Position numbers and translations under genes: made by a program. A stretch of DNA of 64,000 nucleotides, from contig NZ_JABWCU010000014.1 of assembly GCF_018491765.1 (NCBI RefSeq), positions 1 through 64,000 of the forward strand. The letters run 5' to 3'. Source of the DNA: Novosphingobium profundi. GTDB taxonomy: Bacteria > Pseudomonadota > Alphaproteobacteria > Sphingomonadales > Sphingomonadaceae. The notes under the pieces are model-generated. The model did not search any database and had not been told where the DNA came from. It worked only from the letters and a program-made list of their open reading frames with translations. The first letter of the stretch is position 1; every line of letters begins with the position of its first letter. This document shows, in pieces, positions 33,427 to 41,119 of this stretch.

Positions 33427-34310
33427 TCGTCACGTCCGCCCCCCGTCCCGCCCGCATCGTCCGCGAGGTCTGGAAACCGCTTGCGGTGCTCTTCGTGTGG
33501 GACGTCATCGTCACCATCACGTATTACGTGCTGCCTTTCGACGCGCCCGAGCTGCCGGTCACGCTGTTCGGTTCGGCGCTCGCGCTGTTCCTGGGTTTCC
33601 GCAGCAATTCGGCCTACAACCGCTGGTGGGAGGGGCGCCAGTTGTGGGGGCTGATGATCAACGCCAGCCGCAACATCGCGCGCGCCGCGCGCAACTTCCT
33701 GCCCGACCCCGAAGGTACGGATTACAAGCGCCGGATCGTCCTGCGCCAGATTGCCTACGTCAACGCGCTGCGCTGCCAGTTGCGCCGCCAGAAGCCCGAC
33801 GAGGAAGTGATCCGCCTGCTTCCGCGCCACGAGGCCGACCTTGCGCTCCAGCGCACCAACGTTGCCAACGGCATTCTCGACGGTACCGGCCGGCGTATCG
33901 ACGAAGCGCGCCGCAAGGGCTGGATCGACACCATCCAGCAGGCGCAGATGGAGGCCGTGCTGGTCGACATCGCCAACGCGCAAGGCGGCATGGAGCGGCT
34001 CAAGAACACCCCGCTGCCGCACCAGTACCGCTGGCTGCCGACCGTTTTCACCCACATGTTCTGCCTGCTGCTGCCGATCGGCCTTGTCGAGACGCTCCAG
34101 TTCGCGACCCCGCTCGGCTCGACCATTGCGGGGGTCATGTTCCTGGCCGTGCTCACCATCGGCGACGAATTGGTCGACCCGTTTGCCAACACCGTCCACG
34201 ACCTGCCGCTCAACCAGATGTGCCGCACGATCGAGATCGACCTCCTGCAGTGCATCGGCGAGGACGCGCCCGAGCCGATGAAGCCCGACAAGGACGGCGT
34301 GCTCTGGTAA
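33423..34310 (+). CDS. Bestrophin-family ion channel
   Basis: A 295-residue bestrophin-like (UPF0187) protein. It has the family opening REVWKPLAVLFVWDVIVTITYY, then a helical bundle with RSNSAYNRWWEGRQLWG, the best-conserved bestrophin segment, and NTVHDLPLNQMCRTIEIDLLQ near the end. It is expected to form pentameric anion or cation channels. ATG 33423 overlaps the upstream small-protein stop, which suggests that small protein works with the channel. Confidence 0.88.
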   Translation: MIVTSAPRPARIVREVWKPLAVLFVWDVIVTITYYVLPFDAPELPVTLFGSALALFLGFRSNSAYNRWWEGRQLWGLMINASRNIARAARNFLPDPEGTDYKRRIVLRQIAYVNALRCQLRRQKPDEEVIRLLPRHEADLALQRTNVANGILDGTGRRIDEARRKGWIDTIQQAQMEAVLVDIANAQGGMERLKNTPLPHQYRWLPTVFTHMFCLLLPIGLVETLQFATPLGSTIAGVMFLAVLTIGDELVDPFANTVHDLPLNQMCRTIEIDLLQCIGEDAPEPMKPDKDGVLW

Positions 34311-34355
34311 GCCTCGCGGCTTGACGCGCGCGCGGCCCGCTCTAAGGCGAAGGCC

Positions 34356-34691
34356 ATGGCAAGAGCAGATCGTCTCGAACGCATGGACCGGCGCCGCGAG
34401 GAGGCCGAGGGTGAGTACCGTGAGGCGCTCATCGCCGCGCTCAAGGTGACCGCCGCGGGGCAATGGGGCCTCTTCGGTCACACCCGCGACAAGACCCATC
34501 TCGCCAGGGCCAAGCCGCTGCTGGCCGGGCTCGACGAGCTGGCCGAGGAGATCGACGACTTGCGCGACAAGCTCGACCTGACGCCGTTCGAACTCCACGC
34601 CGAGTTCCTTGCCGCGCGCGGCCCGACCCATTCGCATGCGGTGGGAGAACCCAAGCAGGCGCAGGCCTGGCTCGACCGGCTGGCCGGATAG
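34356..34691 (+). CDS. Hypothetical 111-residue helical protein
   Basis: I do not recognise this family. The N-terminal third is strongly charged (RADRLERMDRRREEAEGEYR), and the middle has LFGHTRDKTHLARAKPLLAGLDELAEEIDDLRDKL, likely a helical hairpin or coiled coil. A short HSHAV segment follows. No membrane segment or signal peptide is seen. It is 45 bases after the bestrophin gene on the same strand. Confidence 0.65.
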   Translation: MARADRLERMDRRREEAEGEYREALIAALKVTAAGQWGLFGHTRDKTHLARAKPLLAGLDELAEEIDDLRDKLDLTPFELHAEFLAARGPTHSHAVGEPKQAQAWLDRLAG

Positions 34692-34784
34692 CCCTTTCAC
34701 GCCGGCTCGGGGGGGACTGTCGGCAGGCGGATAGGGGCGCGGCACAGGCGTGATCTTCGCGCGGCCGGGACCAAGGATCGCACG

Positions 34785-35510
34785 ATGACACGCGAACGCA
34801 TTCTCGTGGCCGGAGCCACAGGCCGGGTGGGATCGGATCTCGTCGCGCGGCTCTGCGCGCGCGGCCTTGGGGTGCGCGCGCTCGTGCGCGGGGACGCCGG
34901 CGCGCTTGATCCGCGCGCCGAACGCGTGGTCGGCGACTTGCGCTGCCAAGTGGACATCCAGCGGGCCGTAGAGGGCTGCACGCACGTGGCCTTCGTCGCC
35001 GGAGTCAATGCCATCGACGGACGCGGAACCTCGCGCGAGGTCGAATGCGAGGCGGTCGCCGCGATGGCGAAGGCGTGCCGTCAGCCCGATTTTGCGCGCT
35101 TCGTGCTGCTCTCTTCGGCGGGGGTGACCCAGCGCGAGCATCCGCACAACTGCACCTTCGGCAGCGTCCTGGCGTGGAAGCGGCTCGGCGAGGAGACCCT
35201 GCGCGCCTCGGGTGTGCCTTACGTCATCGTGCGCGCACTGGGCTTGCGCGATCGACCCGCGGGCGAGGCGGGCGTGCGGCTGGTACAGGGCGACCGGATC
35301 GCCTTTGGCGAGGACATCGCGCGCGGCGATGTCGCGGCTTTCCTCGCCGATGTACTGGTCCCCCGCTCGGCCGATGGCTTTCCCTGCTCGGTGACGCGCG
35401 GCAGCGTGGCGAACACGAGCTTCGAAATATTCAACGACGCAAGCCTCGCCGGCGGCACCTGGGAGTACGCCCCTTGCGTCCTCGCGCCCGATCCGCAAGG
35501 CCAGCCATGA
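34785..35510 (+). CDS. NAD(P)H-binding atypical short-chain dehydrogenase
   Basis: A 241-residue Rossmann-fold protein of the NmrA/atypical SDR type. Its dinucleotide motif is VAGATGRVG at about residues 8-16, and it has SSAGVTQREH in place of a classical catalytic serine region. A C-terminal part like NAD-dependent epimerases is reduced. Substrate is not apparent. The stop overlaps the start of the following 91-residue gene, so three genes here are probably coupled. Confidence 0.78.
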   Translation: MTRERILVAGATGRVGSDLVARLCARGLGVRALVRGDAGALDPRAERVVGDLRCQVDIQRAVEGCTHVAFVAGVNAIDGRGTSREVECEAVAAMAKACRQPDFARFVLLSSAGVTQREHPHNCTFGSVLAWKRLGEETLRASGVPYVIVRALGLRDRPAGEAGVRLVQGDRIAFGEDIARGDVAAFLADVLVPRSADGFPCSVTRGSVANTSFEIFNDASLAGGTWEYAPCVLAPDPQGQP

Positions 35511-35782
35511 GCGCGCTGGCCCCTTTGCGCGTGGTGCTGTTGCGCGAAGCCGACATGTGGCTGGCGCAAGGGCTCGAGCACGACGTGGGCGCGCAGGGCG
35601 AGCACCTCAAGGACGTGCTGGCACGCCTTGCGCTGGCGCTGGAAGCGCAGGATTGGCGTGCGCTTGGTCCCGCGCCAGCCTATTTTCACGTCCTGTGGGC
35701 GTGCCGCGCGGGCGACTACCAGCCACTCGAGCCTCTGACCTTGCCGTCGGGCGATGGCATCGCGCTGGGGATCGTGGCGTGA
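35507..35782 (+). CDS. Hypothetical 91-residue protein, HicB-like features
   Basis: The sequence LREADMWLAQGLEHDVGAQGEHLKDVLARL resembles the beta-strand and helix pattern of HicB-type domains (ReGxwvAqclEhDiaaqGkTleeAl). I saw no DNA-binding domain. ATG 35507 overlaps the dehydrogenase stop (ATGA), and its own stop overlaps the next start (GTGA). It could be a partner to the following small gene. Confidence 0.6.
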   Translation: MSALAPLRVVLLREADMWLAQGLEHDVGAQGEHLKDVLARLALALEAQDWRALGPAPAYFHVLWACRAGDYQPLEPLTLPSGDGIALGIVA

Positions 35783-36018
35783 GCGCGCGCGCGTTCCCGC
35801 GCCTTCGCGACTATGTCGCGGTCGCCGCCGCGCAAGGTATCGTCGTTTCGACCTGCGAACAGGACCGTGCGGGCGAGCGCTTCCTCGTCGTCATGCTGCG
35901 CGCGCCGTCCGGCGCGCACGTCGTACAGGTCGCGCGCGAACTCGGCGAGGAGCTGGCCTCGACCAGCGTTGCGCGGCTCGATCGCGGGCTCGGCATCAAG
36001 ACCGGGCTGTTCCGCTAA
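35779..36018 (+). CDS. Hypothetical 79-residue protein
   Basis: A GTG start (35779) overlaps the preceding stop. It begins SARAFPRLRDYVAVAAAQGIVV, then a strand region ERFLVVMLRAP, and a basic, glycine-containing C-terminus (LDRGLGIKTGLFR). I do not recognise it. The small size, coupling and HicB-like neighbour are compatible with a diverged HicA-like partner, but the conserved histidine of HicA is not where I would expect it. Confidence 0.5.
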   Translation: MSARAFPRLRDYVAVAAAQGIVVSTCEQDRAGERFLVVMLRAPSGAHVVQVARELGEELASTSVARLDRGLGIKTGLFR

Positions 36019-36900
36019 TCAGCCCAGCTCGAATGTGGTGATGCCCCAGATGCGCTTCTCGGCAAGCTTGGGCGGAGGGCCGAGGTACATGCGCGCGCAG
36101 CCGAAGACTTCGCGCAATCCATGGCGCTTGACCAGCGCCATCGCGCCCAGGTGCGTCTCGGGAACGTCGAGCGTGACCACTTCGTCGCGGCCCCGGGCGG
36201 CGAGTGCGGCGAACAGCGTTTCGGCCACCGCTTCGTCGTCGGCGAAGAGCGGGCCGATCTTGAAGCCCTTGCGGCACCTGCGGATCACGCCGTAGCCCGC
36301 CAGTTCGCCCGCGCGCAGGCAGCCGAACGCGCTGGCGCCGTCCTGCGCGATCCAGTCGGCAAGGAAGCGCGGACGCGGGGCCGCGAAGCAGGTGCGATCG
36401 TAGGCGAGAACCGCCTCGAGGGGCAGCTCGGAAAGGGGGACGAGCGCGATCCCGTCGGCGGCTGGGGCCCGGTCGGGCCAGTCGCCCGGGACCAGGAACT
36501 CGTAGCGCAAGTTGCGGTGCGAGAAAACGAAGCCGCCCTTGGCGTAGTAGTCCTGCATGGTGAAGACGCCGTCCATGCCGATCGCGCTGCCGGGCTTCAG
36601 GCGCGCGAGCAGGCGCTCGCGCCGGTTCTGCCACAGGATGTCGCCCAGGCCCTGTCCACGCCAGTCGGGGCGCACGATGAAGAACCCCATGAAGCCGAAG
36701 TGCCCGCCGTAGGAGGCGATCGTGCCACCGCCGATCAGTTCGCCGTCGATCTCGGCGGCGATGAAGGCGTCGGGCTCGGCTTCCCAGAACAGCGCGGCGT
36801 CCGACAGGCCCGGGTTCCAGCCTTCGTTGGCGGCCCAGTCGACGAGGCGGTTGGCCTCCTGGCGGGTCATGGCCCGGATGGTGAGGTCTGGCAACATCAT
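36019..36900 (-). CDS. GNAT-family N-acetyltransferase
   Basis: A 293-residue protein with a GNAT domain (about residues 6-140) containing the acetyl-CoA loop RPDWRGQGLGDILW (R/QxxGxG/A type). A second GNAT-like half (about 150-290) resembles the YitH/HsvA C-terminal acetyltransferase domain. It starts at two consecutive ATGs (36900 and 36897). The substrate is unknown. Confidence 0.85.
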   Translation of the reverse strand: MMLPDLTIRAMTRQEANRLVDWAANEGWNPGLSDAALFWEAEPDAFIAAEIDGELIGGGTIASYGGHFGFMGFFIVRPDWRGQGLGDILWQNRRERLLARLKPGSAIGMDGVFTMQDYYAKGGFVFSHRNLRYEFLVPGDWPDRAPAADGIALVPLSELPLEAVLAYDRTCFAAPRPRFLADWIAQDGASAFGCLRAGELAGYGVIRRCRKGFKIGPLFADDEAVAETLFAALAARGRDEVVTLDVPETHLGAMALVKRHGLREVFGCARMYLGPPPKLAEKRIWGITTFELG

Positions 36901-36997
36901 GGCGGGCAACCTAGTACCCTTGCCATGATTTGCCAGTGAACTTGCATTCGGCCCCGCCAAGCGGAGCTATCGCAATCGCCCGCGGCCTGCCCTGCGC

Positions 36998-37672
36998 CTA
37001 CTCGCGGATCGTGGCGAACCAGATCACGTGCTTGGGGCCCTTGCCGTTCGAGCGCGCGGCGACCTTGCGCTCCTCCACCGCGAAGCCCGCGCGTTCGAGG
37101 CGGCGGGTGAAGTTCGGGTCGGGCGCGGCCGACCAGATCGCGAGCACGCCTTCCGGGGTCAGCGCACGGTAGGCGGCGCGCAGGCCGGCCTTGGAGTAGA
37201 GGACGTTGTTGTCCTCGCGCACGAGGCCGTCGGGGCCATTGTCGACGTCGAGCAGGATCGCGTCGTAGTCGCCATCGGCGGCCTCGATCTGCATCGCGAC
37301 ATCGCTCATCACCAGGTTGACGCGCGGATCGTCGAGGCACCCGGCCTCGAGTTCCTTCATCGGACCCCTGGCCCACTCGATGATCTCGGGGACGAGTTCG
37401 ACGACGGTCGCCTGGCCGTTCTCGGGCAGGACCTTGAGCGCGGCGCGCAAGGTGAAGCCCATGCCGTAGCCGCCGATCAGCATGTGGGGGCGCTTGGCAC
37501 CCTTGATGCGCTCGAAGCTCATCGTCGCGAGCGCCTCTTCCGAGCCCCACTTGCGGCTCGACATGAGCTCGTTGTGGCCCAGCACGATCATGAAGTCCTT
37601 GTCGTGCCGGAACAGCTCGAGCTTTTCGCCGCCCGGGACCCAGGCGGCGTCGAGGAGCTCGCGCGCGATCAT
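36998..37672 (-). CDS. Spermidine-synthase-like methyltransferase-fold protein
   Basis: A 224-residue Rossmann-fold protein of the spermine/spermidine synthase superfamily: glycine-rich LIGGYGMGFTLRAAL, then VELVPEIIEWAR as the acidic strand end, and DAILLDVDNGPDGLV. It lacks the N-terminal domain and the catalytic aspartate context of SpeE, so it is probably not a true spermidine synthase. Its start overlaps the thrS stop (ATGA), so it is co-translated with thrS. Confidence 0.82.
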   Translation of the reverse strand: MIARELLDAAWVPGGEKLELFRHDKDFMIVLGHNELMSSRKWGSEEALATMSFERIKGAKRPHMLIGGYGMGFTLRAALKVLPENGQATVVELVPEIIEWARGPMKELEAGCLDDPRVNLVMSDVAMQIEAADGDYDAILLDVDNGPDGLVREDNNVLYSKAGLRAAYRALTPEGVLAIWSAAPDPNFTRRLERAGFAVEERKVAARSNGKGPKHVIWFATIRE

Positions 37673-39699
37673 GCCGCTGCGTCCACGGTCTTGAGGTCGG
37701 GCGGGGTGGACGCGTCCTTGAGCATCGCGATGGCCTCCTCGAGGCTCATCACCTTCTGGTGCTGCTCGCCCAGCGTGCGGATCGCGACGGTGCCTTCCTC
37801 CGCCTCGCGCGCGCCCACCACCAGGAGGTAGGGCACCTTGGCCAGGCTGTGCTCGCGCACCTTGTAGTTGATCTTTTCGTTGCGCAGGTCGCTCTCGACG
37901 CGGATGCCCGCGGCCTTGAGCTTGGCGACGGCCTCCTTGGCGTAGCCGTCGGCATCCGAGATGATCGTCGCGACGACCGCCTGGACGGGCGCCAGCCAGG
38001 CCGGAAGACGGCCCGCGAAGTGCTCGATCAGGATGCCGATGAAGCGCTCGTACGAGCCGAAGATCGCGCGGTGGAGCATGACCGGGCGGTGCTTGGCGCC
38101 GTCCTCGCCGATGTAGGTGGCATCAAGACGCTCGGGCAGAACGCGGTCCGACTGGATCGTGCCGACCTGCCAGGTACGCCCGATCGCGTCGGTGAGGTGC
38201 CATTCGAGCTTGGGTGCGTAGAAGGCGCCTTCGCCGGGAAGTTCCTCCCAGCCGTATTCCTCGGTGGCAAGGCCCGCCTCGATCACCGCGTTGCGCAGTT
38301 CCTCTTCGGCCTTGTCCCACATCTCCTCGGTGCCGAAGCGCTTTTCGGGGCGCAGCGCGAGCTTGATCGCGTAGGTAAAGCCGAAGTGCTTGTAGACGCG
38401 GTCGGCCAGCTCGCAGAAGGCGCGGGTCTCGGCGACGATCTGATCCTCGCGGCAGAAGATATGGCCGTCGTCCTGCGTGAACTGGCGCACGCGCATCAGG
38501 CCATGGAGCGCGCCGTGCGGCTCGTTGCGGTGGCAGCAGCCGTTCTCGACGATGCGCAGCGGCAAGTCGCGGTAGGACTTGATGCCCTGCTTGAAGATGA
38601 GAACGTGCGCGGGGCAGTTCATCGGCTTCAAGGCCATCCACTCGGCCTCGTCCGAGACGATCGGGCCTTCGTCCTCGGTGTTGGGCGTCTCGTCGGGGAT
38701 GACGAACATGTTCTCGCGGTACTTGCCCCAATGGCCCGACTGCTCCCACTGGCGCGCGTCCATCACCTGCGGGGTCTTGACCTCCTTGCACTCGGCGCCC
38801 TCGACGGCGCGGCGCATGTAGTCCTCGAGCGCGCGGTAGATGGTGTAGCCGTTGGGGTGCCAGAACACCGATCCGTGGGCTTCCTGCTGGAGGTGGAACA
38901 GGTCCATCTCGGCGCCCAGCTTGCGGTGGTCGCGCTTGGCGGCCTCTTCCAGACGCGTCAGGTGAGCGTTGAGCTGCTTCTTGTTGAGCCAGCCGGTGCC
39001 GTAGATGCGGGTCAGCTGCGCGTTCTTCTGGTCGCCGCGCCAGTAGGCGCCCGCGACGCGCATCAGCTTGAAGGCCTGCGGATCGAGCTTGCCGGTGGAG
39101 GGCAGGTGGGGGCCGCGGCACATGTCGAGCCAGGCGCCCTGGCTGCCCGGCTGGCCCGACCAGTAGACGGTCAGTTCCTCGCCCTCGGGCAGTTCGCCGG
39201 CCCACTCGGCCTTGAAGGTTTCGCCTTCGGCGGTCCACTTGTCGATCAGCTGCTGGCGGCTCCAGACCTCGCGCACCAGCGGCTTGTCGGCTTCGATGAT
39301 CTCGCGCATCTTGGCCTCGATCGCGGGCAGGTCGTCCATCGAGAAGGGCGCGCGGCTGGCCGGGGCCATCACGTCATAGTAGAACCCGTCGTCGGTCGAG
39401 GGGCCGAAGGTGATCTGCGTGCCGGGCCAGAGCGCCTGCACCGCCTCGGCCAGCACGTGGGCATAGTCGTGACGGGCAAGGTCGAGCGCTTCGGCCTCGT
39501 CCCTCGCGGTGACGAGCGCGAGCTGCGCGTCGCCCTTGAACGGGCGGGTCAGGTCGACCAGTTCGCCGTCGATCTTCGCGGCCAGTGCGGCCTTGGCGAG
39601 GCCCGGGCCGATGGCGGCGGCGACGTCGGCCGGAGTCGCGCCTTCGGGCATCTCGCGTACGGAACCGTCGGGAAGGCTGATCTTGAACATCTCGGACAT
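37669..39699 (-). CDS. thrS: Threonyl-tRNA synthetase
   Basis: A 676-residue class-II synthetase that charges tRNA-Thr. It has an N-terminal TGS domain, an editing domain, a catalytic core with the zinc-site MNCPAHVLIFK and motif REPHGALHGLMRVRQFTQDDGHIFC, and a C-terminal anticodon domain. ATG 39699 gives the family N-terminus (SEMFKISLPDGS). Its 5' region contains a short threonine-rich reading frame (39874-39945) that may regulate it. Confidence 0.96.
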   Translation of the reverse strand: MSEMFKISLPDGSVREMPEGATPADVAAAIGPGLAKAALAAKIDGELVDLTRPFKGDAQLALVTARDEAEALDLARHDYAHVLAEAVQALWPGTQITFGPSTDDGFYYDVMAPASRAPFSMDDLPAIEAKMREIIEADKPLVREVWSRQQLIDKWTAEGETFKAEWAGELPEGEELTVYWSGQPGSQGAWLDMCRGPHLPSTGKLDPQAFKLMRVAGAYWRGDQKNAQLTRIYGTGWLNKKQLNAHLTRLEEAAKRDHRKLGAEMDLFHLQQEAHGSVFWHPNGYTIYRALEDYMRRAVEGAECKEVKTPQVMDARQWEQSGHWGKYRENMFVIPDETPNTEDEGPIVSDEAEWMALKPMNCPAHVLIFKQGIKSYRDLPLRIVENGCCHRNEPHGALHGLMRVRQFTQDDGHIFCREDQIVAETRAFCELADRVYKHFGFTYAIKLALRPEKRFGTEEMWDKAEEELRNAVIEAGLATEEYGWEELPGEGAFYAPKLEWHLTDAIGRTWQVGTIQSDRVLPERLDATYIGEDGAKHRPVMLHRAIFGSYERFIGILIEHFAGRLPAWLAPVQAVVATIISDADGYAKEAVAKLKAAGIRVESDLRNEKINYKVREHSLAKVPYLLVVGAREAEEGTVAIRTLGEQHQKVMSLEEAIAMLKDASTPPDLKTVDAAA

Positions 39700-39873
39700 C
39701 GAACTCGTCTTTCGCTCCTGGGCCGCAGCGCGAAGGGGGGCATCGCGCCTCGGGCACAAGGCCCTTTGGCACAAGCCCTTCCGCGGCGGAAGGTCCGGCG
39801 TCGGCAAATTGGGCCTGAATTCGGGAGAATGACGCCATTTCGCCCGAAGCCCGGGCAGCGGCGGCGCGTGGTT

Positions 39874-39945
39874 TCAGCCCACGACCGACCGTGCCCGGGC
39901 GCGCCGGGTGGTCGTGATCAGGGTGGTAGTCACACGCTTGGTCAT
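39874..39945 (-). CDS. Putative threonine-rich leader peptide upstream of thrS
   Basis: A 23-residue frame with 7 threonines, six in two runs: MTKRVTTTLITTT, then a basic tail ending SVVG. The stop is 174 bases upstream of the thrS start on the same strand. The cluster resembles E. coli thr leader peptides, where ribosome stalling at threonine codons controls the operon. I found no Shine-Dalgarno for it and no terminator with a clear T-run between it and thrS. Confidence 0.55.
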   Translation of the reverse strand: MTKRVTTTLITTTRRARARSVVG

Positions 39946-40042
39946 CGTGGAACGGCGCTTAGCAGGAATGCGCGGGCAAGTCACCCGGCAGGTTAACCGC
40001 TGGGGCGTGAGGCAAGCTCGCTTACCATTATGACAACCTTCC

Positions 40043-40072
40043 TTGACAAGCATTCCGTAGGATGACAAATAT
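40043..40072 (+). promoter_or_regulatory. Possible promoter of the 40103 cassette
   Basis: TTGACA at 40043-40048, an 18-base spacer, then AAATAT at 40067-40072, about 30 bases upstream of the ATG at 40103. The opposite strand carries the thrS leader transcript. Confidence 0.35.
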
Positions 40073-40102
40073 CCTTTACACAAAAGCAAGGGAGCTTGTC
40101 TC

Positions 40103-40255
40103 ATGAATCGCAATGTCAGCCTCGCCTGGGGTGCCGCCGTGATCGGTGTCGCGCTTCTCAACATTGCCGACATCCTGCCCGATGGGGCGACGATCCTCGC
40201 AATTCTGACACTGCCGGCCCTGGCAGTGCTGCGTTCGCGCAAGGGGCTGTGCTGA
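40103..40255 (+). CDS. Small membrane protein, 50 residues
   Basis: A 50-residue frame beginning MNRNVSLAWGAAVIGVALLN, with two short hydrophobic segments and a basic end RSRKGLC. AAGGGAG lies about 10 bases before the ATG. The stop and next start are fused (TGATG), so it is coupled to the following membrane gene. I do not recognise it; the coding case rests on coupling and a ribosome-binding site. Confidence 0.6.
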   Translation: MNRNVSLAWGAAVIGVALLNIADILPDGATILAILTLPALAVLRSRKGLC

Positions 40256-40680
40256 TGTGGGGGCGCCTTGCGAAGGCCGGGCCTGTGCAGCGCCGCTACC
40301 TGCGGCGCATGGCGCTGTCCTCGGTGTTCTACGTTGCCGCGATTTTCGCCGCGAGTCGGTTGCTCGACCGTGAGGCGCCGGTCAGCGCCCTTGGCGTCGT
40401 CATCGCGCTTATGCCCGGAGTGGCGGTGCTCGGCATGATCGGCGCTCTCGCGCGGCTCTACCTCGAACTCGGGGATGAATATCTGCGCATGCTCGAAGTG
40501 CGCAAGGCGATGGTGGCGACCGGACTGACGCTGGCGGTGTGCAGCGTGTGGGGCATTCTCGAGCTGTTCACGCCGGTGCCGCGCCTGCCGCTGTTCTGGG
40601 TCTTCCCGATGTGGGCGATGGGGCTAGGTCTTGGCGCGCTGGTCAACAAGCTGACGCTTGGCGACGCGGGGTGTGCGTGA
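40255..40680 (+). CDS. Hypothetical four-helix membrane protein
   Basis: A 141-residue protein with about four membrane helices: MALSSVFYVAAIFAASRLL, VSALGVVIALMPGVAVLGMIGAL, a helix near 85-103 and WVFPMWAMGLGLGALV. It begins at ATG 40255 inside the preceding stop and ends inside the next start (GTGA at 40677). The pairing with a tiny Xre-type regulator is a recurring arrangement in proteobacteria. Confidence 0.75.
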   Translation: MWGRLAKAGPVQRRYLRRMALSSVFYVAAIFAASRLLDREAPVSALGVVIALMPGVAVLGMIGALARLYLELGDEYLRMLEVRKAMVATGLTLAVCSVWGILELFTPVPRLPLFWVFPMWAMGLGLGALVNKLTLGDAGCA

Positions 40681-40871
40681 AGAACCGCCTCAGGGTCCTG
40701 CGCGCCGAACGGGGCTGGAGCCAGCAGGAACTCGCCACGCGTCTCGACGTCTCGCGCCAGAGCGTCAACGCCATCGAGACGGGGCGCTACGACCCGTCGC
40801 TCCCGCTTGCCTTTCGTATTGCCGACGTGTTCGAACTTGCGATAGAAGAGATATTTCAGAGAGAGGAGTGA
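40677..40871 (+). CDS. Xre/Cro-family HTH regulator, 64 residues
   Basis: A short, single-domain regulator with the helix-turn-helix GWSQQELATRLDVSRQSVNAIETGRYDPSLPLAFRIADVF and no effector domain. The GTG start (40677) overlaps the stop of the membrane gene. Such small YozG-like regulators often control their own membrane-protein operon. Confidence 0.87.
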   Translation: MKNRLRVLRAERGWSQQELATRLDVSRQSVNAIETGRYDPSLPLAFRIADVFELAIEEIFQREE

Positions 40872-40890
40872 CCCGAACAGGGGTGCGACA

Positions 40891-41100
40891 ATGTCCGGTT
40901 CGAAGAATCTCGGTAACACGGCTCGCCGCCGCGCGATCGCGCTGGCGCTGGGCGGGCTGTGTCTGACGCTGGGTGTGGCGTGCGCCGTCGCGCTCGAGCG
41001 CGACACGTCGGCGTTTGAGGTGTCCCTCTCGCCGGTCTACACCATCACCCAGGCTGGCAACCGCATCTTCGTCGAGATCTCCAGCCCCAGCCTCTACTGA
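40891..41100 (+). CDS. Hypothetical membrane-anchored protein, 69 residues
   Basis: A basic N-terminus (residues 1-15), one hydrophobic stretch (AIALALGGLCLTLGVACAVAL) that could be a membrane helix or an uncleaved signal, and a beta-rich tail. I do not recognise it. It lies 19 bases after the Xre gene, so it may belong to the same cassette. Confidence 0.6.
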   Translation: MSGSKNLGNTARRRAIALALGGLCLTLGVACAVALERDTSAFEVSLSPVYTITQAGNRIFVEISSPSLY

Positions 41101-41119
41101 GCGGAGTGCCCTCGGGTGT

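Noticed and set aside
32751..35498. 915-codon minus-strand open frame
   Set aside because: Low-complexity translation rich in R, H, A and G, antisense to bestrophin and SDR genes; a typical GC-rich shadow.
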